Assembly: GCA_001314625.1 (NCBI GenBank)
Contig: LJSH01000001.1
Coordinates: 806,001 to 870,000, forward strand
Direction of reading: 5' to 3'
Length of the DNA: 64,000 nucleotides
Source of the DNA: Oceanicaulis sp. HLUCCA04
GTDB taxonomy: Bacteria; Pseudomonadota; Alphaproteobacteria; Caulobacterales; Maricaulaceae
Below the pieces are notes generated by a model that saw nothing but the letters and a program-made list of their open reading frames with translations, was not told where the DNA came from and searched no databases. Numbering within the stretch: the first letter of the stretch is position 1; the number at the start of each line of letters is the position of its first letter. Both the position numbers and the translations under genes were made by a program. Below are positions 17,816-26,753 of this stretch, piece after piece.

Positions 17816-18910
17816 ATGTCCCACAACAGTTTCGGCCATTTGTTCCGCTTCACCACATGGGGTGAAAGCCATGGGCCCGCGCTGGGCTGCGTGGTCGATG
17901 GCTGTCCGCCGGGCATCCCCCTCACCGAGGCCGACATCCAGCCCTTCATGGACCGGCGCAAGCCCGGCCAGTCCCGTCACGTCACCCAGCGGCGCGAGGA
18001 TGATGCGGTGCGTATTCTTTCCGGCGTGTTTGAGGATGACCGCACCGGCGGACAGGTGACCACCGGCGCGCCGGTCAGCCTGATGATCGAGAATATCGAC
18101 CAGCGCTCAAAGGATTACAGCGATATCCGCGATAGCTGGCGGCCCGGCCATGCCGATTACACGTACGATGCCAAGTACGGCGTGCGCGATTATCGCGGCG
18201 GCGGCCGGTCCAGTGCACGCGAGACGGCGGCGCGTGTCGCTGCCGGCGCCATTGCCCGCAAGGTTCTGGGCTCGGGCATCACCATACGCGGCGCACTGGT
18301 CCAGATCGGCCCGCGCGCCATCGACCGTTCCCGCTGGGACTGGGACGAGGTGGGCCGGAACGACTTCTTCTGCCCGGATGGTGAGACCGCCAAGCTCTGG
18401 GAAGCGGACATGGATCAGATCCGCAAGGACGGCTCCTCGCTCGGCGCATTGGTGGAAGTCGTTGCCTCCGGCGTGCCCGCGGGCTGGGGCGCGCCGGTCT
18501 ATGGCAAGCTGGATGCAGACTTGGCCAGCGCGATGATGAGCATCAATGCCGCCAAATCCGTCGAGATCGGGGCGGGGCTCGAAGCGGCCAGCCTACGCGG
18601 CGAGGACGCCGCCGACGAAATGTATCTGGATGACAGCGGCCAGCCCGCCTTCCGTGCCAATCATAATGGCGGCGTGCTGGGCGGCATCTCTACGGGGCAG
18701 GACATTGTCGTGCGCGTTGCCATCAAACCCACCTCCTCCATCCGCATTGCCCGCCAGAGCCTGAACCGCAGCCTCGAGCCGGTGGACGTCGTCACCAAGG
18801 GCCGTCACGACCCCTGCGTGGGCATCCGGGCCGTGCCGGTGGGTGAAGCGATGATGGCGCTCGTGCTGGCCGATCACATGCTGCGCCACCGCGCGCAAAC
18901 CGGCCGATGA
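17816..18910 (+). CDS. aroC: Chorismate synthase
   Basis: This enzyme converts EPSP to chorismate, the last step of the shikimate pathway, using reduced FMN. The 364-residue protein has the signatures [18 protein letters not shown] at the N-terminus, [28 protein letters not shown] and [10 protein letters not shown]. Its length is normal for the family. A NUDIX gene starts before its stop (ATGA overlap), forming a three-gene unit with that gene and the TIGR02301 gene. Confidence 0.97.
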   Translation: MSHNSFGHLFRFTTWGESHGPALGCVVDGCPPGIPLTEADIQPFMDRRKPGQSRHVTQRREDDAVRILSGVFEDDRTGGQVTTGAPVSLMIENIDQRSKDYSDIRDSWRPGHADYTYDAKYGVRDYRGGGRSSARETAARVAAGAIARKVLGSGITIRGALVQIGPRAIDRSRWDWDEVGRNDFFCPDGETAKLWEADMDQIRKDGSSLGALVEVVASGVPAGWGAPVYGKLDADLASAMMSINAAKSVEIGAGLEAASLRGEDAADEMYLDDSGQPAFRANHNGGVLGGISTGQDIVVRVAIKPTSSIRIARQSLNRSLEPVDVVTKGRHDPCVGIRAVPVGEAMMALVLADHMLRHRAQTGR

Positions 18911-19314
18911 TCACGCATTCGGGACCCAAACTCGCCGTCGGCGGCGTGGTCTGGCGCGGCGGCGATGTCCTGCTGATCCGGCGCGCCAAGGAACCATGGA
19001 AGGGTCAATGGTCCATCCCTGGCGGCAAGGTGGATTTCGGCGAAAAACTTGAAGCCGCCCTGATGCGTGAAATCCTGGAAGAAACCGGAATCCGCGCCAG
19101 GCTGCGCGGCTTTGTCGGAGCCTTTGAGTCCATTACGGCGCACGGCCATTATGTGATGATCGACTATGCCTGCGAGTGGGAAGCGGGTGAACCAGCCGCC
19201 GCCGATGACGCGCTGGATGCGGCCTTCTTCCCCTTTGCCCAAGCGATGGACAAGGTGAGCTGGGACGAGACCCGCAATGTCATCTCGCTTTCAAAATCAC
19301 TGATCGCGCCATGA
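18907..19314 (+). CDS. NUDIX hydrolase
   Basis: This 135-residue protein contains a full Nudix box (about residues 39-61): [20 protein letters not shown] followed by ETGI, with the REXXEE metal ligands present. It resembles MutT/ADP-ribose pyrophosphatase-like small Nudix enzymes. It overlaps aroC upstream and the next gene downstream, each by 4 bases. Confidence 0.92.
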   Translation: MITHSGPKLAVGGVVWRGGDVLLIRRAKEPWKGQWSIPGGKVDFGEKLEAALMREILEETGIRARLRGFVGAFESITAHGHYVMIDYACEWEAGEPAAADDALDAAFFPFAQAMDKVSWDETRNVISLSKSLIAP

Positions 19315-19754
19315 ACATGCCGCTTTTTTCAACCAAGAGAGCGGCCATGATCGCGCGCCTCGCCCTCCTTATTGTCCTGACGCCCGCCCTGATGGGGTTC
19401 GCGCCCAAGCCGGGCTCCGGCCCCTTGCAGGCAGCCGCGCAAAGCGTCTCGCAGTCAGAGGCGACCTACCCGCTCGAACAACTGGCCGGCGTGCTGGGCG
19501 AGCTGCACGCGCTTGCCTTCCTGTGCGAGGGGTCGGGCGCCCAGCAATGGCGCCAGCGCATGGAGGAAATGCTCTCGCTTGAAGCGCCAGACGGCGGTGT
19601 GCGCCAGCGCATGATTTCACGCTTCAATGAAGGCTTCCGCCAGCATCAGCAACGCCGCACGCGCTGCGGCGCGGAAAGCGAGATGGAGGCCCAGCGCCTC
19701 GCGCTTCAGGGACAGGCCCTCTCCGAGACGCTGCGCCGCAATTACGCGGACTAG
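19311..19754 (+). CDS. TIGR02301 family secreted protein
   Basis: This 147-residue protein has an N-terminal signal segment (about 10-30) and a helical domain containing LGELHALAFLC, MEEML and FNEGFRQHQQRRTRC, which matches TIGR02301, an alphaproteobacterial family of unknown function. The start may be the internal ATG at 19347. It is the last gene of the aroC unit. Confidence 0.8.
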   Translation: MNMPLFSTKRAAMIARLALLIVLTPALMGFAPKPGSGPLQAAAQSVSQSEATYPLEQLAGVLGELHALAFLCEGSGAQQWRQRMEEMLSLEAPDGGVRQRMISRFNEGFRQHQQRRTRCGAESEMEAQRLALQGQALSETLRRNYAD

Positions 19755-19761
19755 GGACTTT

Positions 19762-19779
19762 CGCCCTCCGGGCGTTTTT
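19762..19779 (+). terminator. Probable terminator after the aroC unit
   Basis: The short hairpin CGCCC-TCC-GGGCG is followed by TTTTT, eight bases after the TIGR02301 stop. The stem is short but GC-rich. Confidence 0.65.
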
Positions 19780-19816
19780 CCGGCGTGCGCCGGGAAAATG
19801 CATTCTATGAGCCACT

Positions 19817-19910
19817 CTCGTCGTTCCCGCGCAGGCGGGAACCCAGAGCCGTTGGCAACTGGCGGAGCGCTATGATCTCTAGACCCCCGCCTGCGCGGGG
19901 GTGACGAGGA
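19817..19910. repeat. 94-base intergenic palindromic repeat, copy 1
   Basis: The element starts with CTCGTCGTTCCCGC and ends with GGGGGTGACGAGGA. It contains two internal hairpins: GTTCCCGC..GCGGGAAC and CCCCCGC..GCGGGGG. A second copy lies at 21087-21180 in the same orientation, with about eight differences by eye. This is the style of mosaic palindromic repeats between genes in alphaproteobacteria. Confidence 0.85.
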
Positions 19911-20042
19911 GAAGTTGCAAGCGCCCGATATACCGGGGTTCCGGTCCGCGCCCGTCCCCGTGGAAACGGGAAGCCGGGACCCGTAGATCGCAAATCTAGA
20001 TCCCGGCATACTCCCGGAGAACGCGTTTGAGAGTTTTCCCGC

Positions 20043-20531
20043 TCAGGCCGCGCGTTCATTGACTTTCTGTCCGGCGATCTCTGTCATGGTCTTGTCGCCG
20101 GAATAGGCGGCATCGAGCATCGCGTTGAGCTGTTGCGCGTCGTCGTCCAGGCCCAGTTGCCGGGCGAAGGACCGCGCACAGCCATAGCCTGCGATGGCAT
20201 AGTGGGCCATGCGTTGATACTGGGTGATGATCACGGCATCGCGCACGGCACCAGCGCTGAAATCCTCCTTGAGCGCATGGGCGCGCGCCTCCTTGACGAG
20301 GCCCTCCATGCCTTTGCAGTGCTCGCCTCTGGGGTCCTTGCCGTGCTTCTCGATCAGGCTCTTGAGGCTCTCGCGGCCGTCTTCGATGCCCTCAACGCCG
20401 CGCTCGAGCGCGCGGCGCAGCGTGTCGCTCGCCGCCGCGCCGGCCAGTTCGCGCACAATACCTCTGGCTTGCTGATTGGCGCTCCACAAATCCTGAAGCT
20501 GATCCAGATAGATGTCTTTCAGATTGTCCAT
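20043..20531 (-). CDS. YciE/DUF892-type ferritin-like protein
   Basis: The ATG at 20531 is preferred because GGAGA and AGGTCA lie just upstream, giving 162 residues. The sequence is a four-helix bundle of the DUF892 (YciE/YciF) family, with LKDIYLDQLQDLW at the start, GMEGLVKEA, VIITQYQRMAHYAIAGYG in the core, and a final helix. These proteins form ferritin-like dimers linked to stress responses in other bacteria. It is a single gene between two copies of the 94-base repeat. Confidence 0.85.
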   Translation of the reverse strand: MDNLKDIYLDQLQDLWSANQQARGIVRELAGAAASDTLRRALERGVEGIEDGRESLKSLIEKHGKDPRGEHCKGMEGLVKEARAHALKEDFSAGAVRDAVIITQYQRMAHYAIAGYGCARSFARQLGLDDDAQQLNAMLDAAYSGDKTMTEIAGQKVNERAA

Positions 20532-21086
20532 TGACCTGTCTCCGGTTGCTGCGGTGTACACGTAGACAACCTCCAGACGGCGAAACAGGTTCCTGCCTGT
20601 TATCACCCCCACTTATCCCCCTCTCGTTCATCGTCGCGCATAATGCCCCTTGTTCATCTCCGGCAAGACGGCGGTCCGGAATGCGTCCCGGCCGGGAGAT
20701 GAAGCGGTGACTTGAGACGGGGTGCGCCTTGGTGTCCGGCCAATTGCCGGGCATCGACGCAGGGCGCATCCTCAGGTTCAGGCGGCCGGCCGAGCGGAAA
20801 ACCGTAGCGGGCGCGGCATGTCTCACCCTTGTGGACGGCTTTTGAGGTCCCACCGGACCGGCTGACCCTTGGGAGGGCTTATCGACGTCACGGATGCTAC
20901 GGCTATGGAGCAGCGTAAGGTATCCGCCCCGGCTGAAGAAACACCTGCGTGCGGCGGCCTTGAGAGGGCCCGTTTGAACGTTCGCGATTGGCCATCCCAT
21001 GGCCGCCCGCGCCATCCGTCCCCTTACCCTCGCCCGGAGACCGGCGGGGATGGGGGTGCTTGGGGGGAAGCGCTTTATGCTCCCAT
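20532..21086. other. Non-coding, hairpin-rich stretch of unknown function
   Basis: No convincing gene is present. Hairpins visible on the plus strand include CCGGC-CAATT-GCCGG (near 20739) and GGTCC-CACC-GGACC (near 20847). The composition is GC-rich and frames are interrupted or code for low-plausibility peptides. A structured RNA or a decayed repetitive element are both possible. Confidence 0.4.
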
Positions 21087-21180
21087 CTCGTCGTTCCCGT
21101 GAAGACGGGAACCCAGAGCCGCTGCCAACCGACGGAGCGCTATGATCTCTGGACCCCCGCCTGCGCGGGGGTGACGAGGA
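21087..21180. repeat. 94-base intergenic palindromic repeat, copy 2
   Basis: This is the same element and orientation as 19817-19910, with the changes concentrated in the first hairpin loop and in the linker between hairpins. The core AGCGCTATGATCTCT is identical. Confidence 0.85.
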
Positions 21181-21250
21181 CGTGAAGTAATTCGATCAAT
21201 AGGTGAGTGTTTCGAAGAGATCGTTCCAGGATAAAGGACACTTGCCTCCC

Positions 21251-21468
21251 CTCGTCATGCCCGCGCCGGCGGGCATCCAGAGATCGTAGAGCAAGGCCGG
21301 CGCTCAACTCATCTGGGTCCCCGCTCGGGGGCGGGGACCCCGGTGGAGAGGTCAGCAGCCCATTGGCAAACTCAGCGCACACCCCCGATACCGGGTTCCC
21401 GGGCTTGACCCGGGATCCAGCTTTGATGCGCCCCTGGGTTCCCGCGCACGCGGGAACGACGAGGAGTC
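21251..21468. repeat. Cluster of related palindromic repeat fragments
   Basis: Several hairpin units are arrayed here. ATGCCCGC-GCCG-GCGGGCAT lies at 21257-21276. GGTCCCCGC..GCGGGGACC lies near 21317. CCCGGG-CTTGA-CCCGGG lies near 21398. GTTCCCGC..GCGGGAAC, followed by GACGAGG, ends the cluster near 21464. They share the CTCGTC ends and ATCCAG core of the other repeats and look like a mosaic of the same family. Confidence 0.75.
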
Positions 21469-21530
21469 AACAAAATATTCTTGTTTTGTTCTTCGCTATA
21501 AATTACCTCACAGGGCATAAGAGAACTATC

Positions 21531-21785
21531 ATGGCCCGCAAGAAAGAGCAGACCGGAAAGAAAGCTGCTTCGGCAGCATCGAAAACCCTCAAAAGTTCAA
21601 CTGCATCGCCAACAGCAAAAAGCGCTGCTGGGTCGGCGTTAGCGCAAAGCCGCACAACCAAGGAAACCTCGGCTAAAGCAGCGTCGACGGCAGCCAAGAC
21701 GTTGGCAAGCCCGAAAGCGTCAAAAGCCGCCAAGTCTGCCGCTGCATCAGCGCTGACCCAACGTCGGGACAAGAACAAGCGCTGA
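21531..21785 (+). CDS. Small Lys/Ala-rich protein with internal duplication
   Basis: The ATG at 21531 starts an 84-residue, highly basic protein made almost only of Ala, Ser, Lys and Thr. Two 28-residue repeats are visible (about 12-39 and 49-76). Each runs A-A-S-x-A-[SA]-K-T-L ... K-S-A-A-x-S-A-L-x-Q. No signal peptide or membrane helix is seen. Similar small proteins of unknown function are found in diverse bacteria. A histone-like nucleic-acid-binding role is possible but only inferred from composition. It is flanked by copies of the ATGCCCGC-type palindrome. Confidence 0.7.
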   Translation: MARKKEQTGKKAASAASKTLKSSTASPTAKSAAGSALAQSRTTKETSAKAASTAAKTLASPKASKAAKSAAASALTQRRDKNKR

Positions 21786-21796
21786 GGACATTATCC

Positions 21797-21840
21797 CTCG
21801 TCATGCCCGCGCAGGCGGGCATCCAGAGATCGTCGGGCGA
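21797..21840. repeat. Palindromic repeat fragment
   Basis: CTCGTC is followed by the hairpin ATGCCCGC-GCAG-GCGGGCAT (21803-21822) and CCAGAGATCGT. It is nearly identical to the unit that starts at 21251, so these two copies bracket the Lys/Ala-rich gene. Confidence 0.8.
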
Positions 21841-21867
21841 AGGCAGACCGCCACTCATGGATGCAAC

Positions 21868-22656
21868 CTACTTCTTACTGTCTCGCCACTCTATCGCGGC
21901 TCTCTTTGTCTCAGGTATGCCATCAAACAATGTATCTATTTCCTTCGGGTCGGAAATAAGTTTCTCAACTATCAGATTAACTAACTTGAACAGCTTAACA
22001 GCAGTCTCTCTGTCGTCCCCCCTATCTAGTGAGTTCGGATGGACAGCGTCATTTCCTGTTACACGGACAATATCAAGAGCTCTCTGAATTCGTACATCAA
22101 GGCCACTTCTGACAAGCTTCCCAATGCCTTCGTTTACACTATCCTGAGAACCGTTGATGTGGTTACACAGCCGTTCAATTGAGCTCCTCAAAAGAGCTGC
22201 CGCTGCTCGTGGCGAAGCGTCCAGAACCGCCCTCGCCTCCTCAAAATCAGAGCGGACATCGTCCGGCATATCATGGGAGGGCGCGATATCGAATACGGGA
22301 GCTGGCCAACTCTGCTTGCCTGCTAGCCAAACCGTGAATTTCTTACAGCTGAAACACTTCGACAAGTGAACATTTTGAACGCCCTGCGACCAATTTGAAT
22401 CCTCGCTCCCCCAAATAAAAATCTCCCCCAAAATCGCTCTTCTGGCCAGTGTAATTGAATTAAGAACATCCTGATCCTCATCACGCCCAGTAAGACGTTT
22501 TTCTATCTCGTCCACCAGTTCCGACTTGTAGAACAGAGGTAGTTTGTCGCCGTCACGATTGATCGAAGATGCGAACACTTCGTACCAGTCCTGGTGAGCC
22601 ATCGCACCACAGTGGGGGCAGGTAAATGATTGCTTGTCGACAGCTGGCGTCACCAT
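21868..22656 (-). CDS. DUF4145 protein with N-terminal zinc-finger-like segment
   Basis: The start at 22656 (MVTPAVDK) is preferred because GAGAG lies upstream and the longer frame would overlap pccB. The 262-residue protein has CPHCG near the N-terminus and a CFSCKKF pair near residue 100, and then a DUF4145 helical domain (about 140-230) with LRSSIERLCNHI and GNDAVHPN. DUF4145 occurs alone and in restriction/defence-related proteins; no function can be assigned. Base composition is clearly more AT-rich than the neighbours, suggesting transfer. Confidence 0.78.
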   Translation of the reverse strand: MVTPAVDKQSFTCPHCGAMAHQDWYEVFASSINRDGDKLPLFYKSELVDEIEKRLTGRDEDQDVLNSITLARRAILGEIFIWGSEDSNWSQGVQNVHLSKCFSCKKFTVWLAGKQSWPAPVFDIAPSHDMPDDVRSDFEEARAVLDASPRAAAALLRSSIERLCNHINGSQDSVNEGIGKLVRSGLDVRIQRALDIVRVTGNDAVHPNSLDRGDDRETAVKLFKLVNLIVEKLISDPKEIDTLFDGIPETKRAAIEWRDSKK

Positions 22657-22664
22657 TTTCTCTC

Positions 22665-24197
22665 TCACAAAGGAATATTGTCGTGCTTCTTCCACGGATT
22701 GGTGAGTTTCTTGTCACGCAGGGTGCGCAGCGCCTTGATCAGGCGTACCCGCGTATTGCGCGGCTGGATCACGTCATCAAGATAGCCGCGTGAGGCGGCG
22801 ACGAACGGGTTGGCAAAGCGCGTCTCGTAATCCTTCACGTGCTCGGCCATTTTTTCCGGATCATCGACATCCTTGCGGAAGATGATCTCGGCGGCGCCTT
22901 TGGGGCCCATCACGGCGATCTCCGCTGTCGGCCAGGCATAGTTCACATCGCCGCGAAGGTGTTTCGACGCCATCACGTCATACGCGCCGCCATAGGCCTT
23001 TCGCGTGATGACGGTGAGTTTGGGCACGGTGGCCTCGGCATAGGCAAAGAGCAGTTTCGCGCCGTGCTTGATCAGGCCGCCATATTCCTGGCGCGTGCCG
23101 GGCAGGAAGCCGGGCACATCGACAAAGGTGATGATCGGGATTTCAAACGCATCGCAGAACCGCACAAAGCGCGCGGCCTTTTTCGAGGCATCGATATCGA
23201 GCACGCCAGCGAGCGATAGCGGCTGGTTGGCGACAAAGCCGACCGTCTGGCCTTCCAGACGGCCAAAGCCGACCACGATATTCTTGGCGTAGTCGGGCGC
23301 GATCTCGAAGAAATCGCCCTCATCGGCGGTCTTCACGATCAGCTCGCGAATGTCATAGGGCTTGTTGGGGTTGGGCGGGACCAGCGTATCAAGGCTCGGC
23401 TCCACGCGGATCGGGCTGTCATATGCCTCGCGCACCGGCGCCTTGTTGCGATTGTTCAAGGGGAGAAAATCGATCAGGCGGCGCATCTGCGCCAGCGCCT
23501 CGATATCGTTGGAAAAGGCCCCGTCGGCGACACCCGACTTCTTGGCGTGGATACTCGCCCCGCCCAGCTCCTCATGGGTGACAATCTCGTTGGTGACGGT
23601 TTTGACCACATCCGGCCCCGTCACATACATATAGCTGGTATCCTTCACCATGAAGATGAAGTCGGTCATGGCGGGCGAGTAGACATCACCGCCTGCACAT
23701 GGCCCCATGATGACGCTGATCTGCGGGATCACGCCCGATGCCAGCACATTGTTCTGGAAAATCTCCGCATAGCCGCCCAGCGCATCGACACCTTCCTGGA
23801 TGCGCGCGCCGCCGGCATCAAACAGGCCGATGATGGGCGCGCCGTTTTTCAGCGCGGTTTCCTGCAGCCGGGTGATCTTGCGGGCATGGGCCAGCGAGAG
23901 CGAACCGCCAAACACGGTGAAGTCCTTGGCGAACACATAGACCAGCCGGCCGTTCACCGTGCCTGAACCTGTCACCACGCCGTCACCGGGGATTTTCGAA
24001 TCGCCCATCCCGAAATCGGTACACTGATGCTCCACGAACATGCCCGTTTCCTCGAACGAGCCAGGGTCCAGCAGCACATCGAGCCGCTCGCGCGCGGTCA
24101 GCTTGCCCTTGTCATGCTGGGCGGCAATCCGCTTTTCACCGCCGCCAAGACGTGCGGCTGAACGTTTGTCATCAAGCTGTTCGAGAATGGGTTTCAT
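22665..24197 (-). CDS. pccB: Propionyl-CoA carboxylase beta chain (carboxyltransferase)
   Basis: This 510-residue biotin-dependent acyl-CoA carboxyltransferase fits the PCC beta family in length and sequence: [19 protein letters not shown] at the N-terminus, [30 protein letters not shown] (oxyanion region), and [17 protein letters not shown] in the C-terminal half. It moves CO2 from carboxybiotin to propionyl-CoA (or a related acyl-CoA). The alpha chain is not in the window. It ends KHDNIPL, as usual for this subunit. Confidence 0.93.
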   Translation of the reverse strand: MKPILEQLDDKRSAARLGGGEKRIAAQHDKGKLTARERLDVLLDPGSFEETGMFVEHQCTDFGMGDSKIPGDGVVTGSGTVNGRLVYVFAKDFTVFGGSLSLAHARKITRLQETALKNGAPIIGLFDAGGARIQEGVDALGGYAEIFQNNVLASGVIPQISVIMGPCAGGDVYSPAMTDFIFMVKDTSYMYVTGPDVVKTVTNEIVTHEELGGASIHAKKSGVADGAFSNDIEALAQMRRLIDFLPLNNRNKAPVREAYDSPIRVEPSLDTLVPPNPNKPYDIRELIVKTADEGDFFEIAPDYAKNIVVGFGRLEGQTVGFVANQPLSLAGVLDIDASKKAARFVRFCDAFEIPIITFVDVPGFLPGTRQEYGGLIKHGAKLLFAYAEATVPKLTVITRKAYGGAYDVMASKHLRGDVNYAWPTAEIAVMGPKGAAEIIFRKDVDDPEKMAEHVKDYETRFANPFVAASRGYLDDVIQPRNTRVRLIKALRTLRDKKLTNPWKKHDNIPL

Positions 24198-24343
24198 CGG
24201 TATTGCCGTCCGCCCTGAACTGGAGTTGTTGTATCTGTGTTGCTGGTTAGCACGCAGACGGCCAAGGGCAAATCCCGCGCGCCGTGCAGGCGAAACGCGC
24301 TAAGCCCGCGACAAGCAGGCCAAACCCTTGCTAGAAAGCGCCC

Positions 24344-25273
24344 ATGACAACCAACGACACCACCCGCCCCGCCGACACATTTGAAGAAATGGAAGAGGCC
24401 GAGGCCTCCAGTGAACTGACGGCAACCGATCCGGGTGCTGCTCACGGACGCTTCCGCCCCGGCCTTACCTCGCGACTTGGCATGGCCATCGGGCGGGCCC
24501 TGCCGCGCGGCCGCACGGGGCTGAAGCTGGCCGGGATTGCCCAGCCACTGGCGATGAGCGCTCTGAAGGACGGCGTCGCTGACATTGAGGCGCTGGGCAT
24601 GAAGCTGCGCTTGCACCCGCTGGACAATCTGTCGGAAAAGCGCGCCTTCCTGACCCCGCAATGTTTTGACGTGGTGGAGCTGGACGCGCTGCGCGCGGCG
24701 ATGGGACCGGGCAAGACCTTCATCGATATCGGCGCCAATGCCGGGCTGTACAGCCTGGTTGCCGCCCGCGCCGGTGGCCCGGCCTCGCGGGTGATCGCGG
24801 TCGAACCGCAAGACGAGATGCGCCGCCGCATGGCCTATAACGCCCGTACGAACGGGCTGGCAAATATCGAGATTTCCGGCGTGGCACTGTCCGACTATGA
24901 AGGCGAGAGCGTGATGCGTCTGGTCGGGAATAATCGCGGCAGTACGCAGCTTGCGGTCACTGACGACAGCAGTGCGGCGCGCTCCAGCGCGGTGCGTGTG
25001 GCTATGCTCTCCACGCTGTTGAAGGAAATGCGCGTTGCGCGGCTGGACGTGATGAAGATTGATGTGGAGGGCGGAGAGCTGGCCATTCTGGCGCCGTTTT
25101 TTGCCAATGCGCCGCGCGAGATCTGGCCGGAGCTCATCATTATGGAACGTCCGGCCATCAACCAGCTAGAGGCATCGCGCGATGCGCTGTCACTGGCCTG
25201 CTCTCACGGCTACCGCGTTGAGACCGAGACCCACGCCAACGCCATTCTGACACTGCCCCGCACCGAGGGCTGA
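24344..25273 (+). CDS. FkbM family methyltransferase
   Basis: This 309-residue protein contains a SAM-binding motif FIDIGANAGLYSLVAA (about residue 125), VIAVEPQ (motif II) and MKIDVEGGELAIL (the FkbM signature). About 100 residues precede the catalytic domain. FkbM enzymes O-methylate sugars, lipids or polyketides. It is the first gene of a same-strand trio with an MBOAT acyltransferase and an SGNH-like protein, so a glycan substrate is likely by context. Confidence 0.88.
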   Translation: MTTNDTTRPADTFEEMEEAEASSELTATDPGAAHGRFRPGLTSRLGMAIGRALPRGRTGLKLAGIAQPLAMSALKDGVADIEALGMKLRLHPLDNLSEKRAFLTPQCFDVVELDALRAAMGPGKTFIDIGANAGLYSLVAARAGGPASRVIAVEPQDEMRRRMAYNARTNGLANIEISGVALSDYEGESVMRLVGNNRGSTQLAVTDDSSAARSSAVRVAMLSTLLKEMRVARLDVMKIDVEGGELAILAPFFANAPREIWPELIIMERPAINQLEASRDALSLACSHGYRVETETHANAILTLPRTEG

Positions 25274-25300
25274 CGCGAACACGCGGGGGGCAGACCAGGC

Positions 25301-26749
25301 ATGGTATTCAGCACGCCGATATTCCTGTTCGTCTTTCTGCCGCTCACGGTTTTGGCCTTCTATATGGTCAACCGGCGGCTCGGCCACGAAGCCGGACTGA
25401 TCCTGCTGCTCGCCGCCTCGCTGATCTTCTATGGCTGGTGGGATGTGCGCTTCATGCCGCTCATCCTCGGCTCTATCCTTGTCAATTATGTGATTGCGCG
25501 CGCCATCACGCCAGGCAATGGCGGCTGGCTGCTGGGCTTGGGCGTGGCGCTCAATCTCGGTGCGCTGGGCGTTTTCAAATATGCCGATTTCCTTGTCAGC
25601 AATGTGAATGCGCTGACAGGGCTGGAGCTCGCCGAGCCGGGCCTGCCCCTGCCGCTGGCCATTTCCTTCTTCACCTTCCAGCAGATCGCGTTTCTGGTCG
25701 ATTGCTCGCGCCGGATCACAGCGCCCGACGCCAGGCCCCACCGCTATGGCATGTTCGTCGCCTTTTTCCCGCAGCTGATCGCCGGGCCGATTGTCCACCA
25801 CCGCCTGCTGTCACCGCAGCTGGGTGAAAAGGACCGCCAGCGCGATATCAGTGCCAATCTGGGCATCGGCCTGTCGATCTTTGCCGTCGGCCTCGCCAAG
25901 AAGGTGTTGCTGGCCGACAATCTGGCCGAATACGCCAATACCGCCTTTGACACCGCCGCCGCTGGAGAACCTGTCGGGCTCTGGCTGGCCTGGACCGGGG
26001 CGCTCGCCTACACGCTGCAGATCTATTTCGATTTTTCCGGCTATTCGGACATGGCGATGGGCGTTGCGCGCATGTTCGGCTTTCAGCTGCCGGTCAATTT
26101 CAATGCGCCCTACAAGGCGCGAAACATCACCGATTTCTGGCGGCGCTGGCACATCACCCTGTCGCAATTCCTGCGCGACTATCTCTATGTGTCGCTCGGC
26201 GGAAACCGCAAGGGCTATGCGCGGACCCTCGCCAATCTGATGATCGTCATGCTGCTGGGCGGGCTGTGGCACGGCGCGGCGTGGACCTTCGTGGTCTGGG
26301 GCGGACTGCATGGCGCGGCTTTGATCTGGTGCCGGGTGCTGGACCGCTATTTGCCCAACGGGCTGTTCGGACGTTTCTGGATGCTCTCCAGCGCCTGCAC
26401 CTTCCTGTTTGTTGTCATCACCTGGGTGTTCTTCCGCGCCACCAGCTTTGACGCCGCGTCGATCATGCTGCAGGGCATGGCGGGGTTCAACGGGCTGGGC
26501 ATCAATCCCGGGGACGGGCCGTTCATCGCGGCGGCCATCGGCCTGATACTGGTCTGGTCACTGCCGGAAACCGCGCAAGTTTTCTACCGCCAGATCGATC
26601 CGGAGATACTGGCGGCGGCCCATGTGACGCCGCCGCGAAAAGAGCGCTGGAAGCCGAACGCGCGCTGGGGCGTTGGCCTCGCCGTCCTGCTGTTTGCCTG
26701 CATGATCGCCAGCTGGTCCTATTCCGAATTCATCTATTACAATTTCTGA
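25301..26749 (+). CDS. MBOAT family O-acyltransferase (AlgI/PatA/DltB-like)
   Basis: This 482-residue polytopic membrane protein has the AlgI-type start (VFSTPIFLFVFLPLT), FWRRWHITLSQFLRDYLYV and the catalytic histidine in LGGLWHGAAWTF (about residue 324). MBOAT proteins of this type move acetyl groups across the inner membrane for transfer to an exopolysaccharide by a periplasmic partner. The next gene, 4 bases downstream, encodes a plausible partner. Confidence 0.92.
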   Translation: MVFSTPIFLFVFLPLTVLAFYMVNRRLGHEAGLILLLAASLIFYGWWDVRFMPLILGSILVNYVIARAITPGNGGWLLGLGVALNLGALGVFKYADFLVSNVNALTGLELAEPGLPLPLAISFFTFQQIAFLVDCSRRITAPDARPHRYGMFVAFFPQLIAGPIVHHRLLSPQLGEKDRQRDISANLGIGLSIFAVGLAKKVLLADNLAEYANTAFDTAAAGEPVGLWLAWTGALAYTLQIYFDFSGYSDMAMGVARMFGFQLPVNFNAPYKARNITDFWRRWHITLSQFLRDYLYVSLGGNRKGYARTLANLMIVMLLGGLWHGAAWTFVVWGGLHGAALIWCRVLDRYLPNGLFGRFWMLSSACTFLFVVITWVFFRATSFDAASIMLQGMAGFNGLGINPGDGPFIAAAIGLILVWSLPETAQVFYRQIDPEILAAAHVTPPRKERWKPNARWGVGLAVLLFACMIASWSYSEFIYYNF

Positions 26750-26753
26750 TCTG

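Noticed and set aside
20392-21015. Minus-strand frame of 207 codons over the hairpin-rich stretch
   Set aside because: Low-complexity Arg/Pro-rich translation, no plausible start and part lies antisense-shifted over the YciE-like gene.
19817-21468. CRISPR array
   Set aside because: The repeats are palindromic, unequal in length and irregularly spaced, and no cas genes are present.
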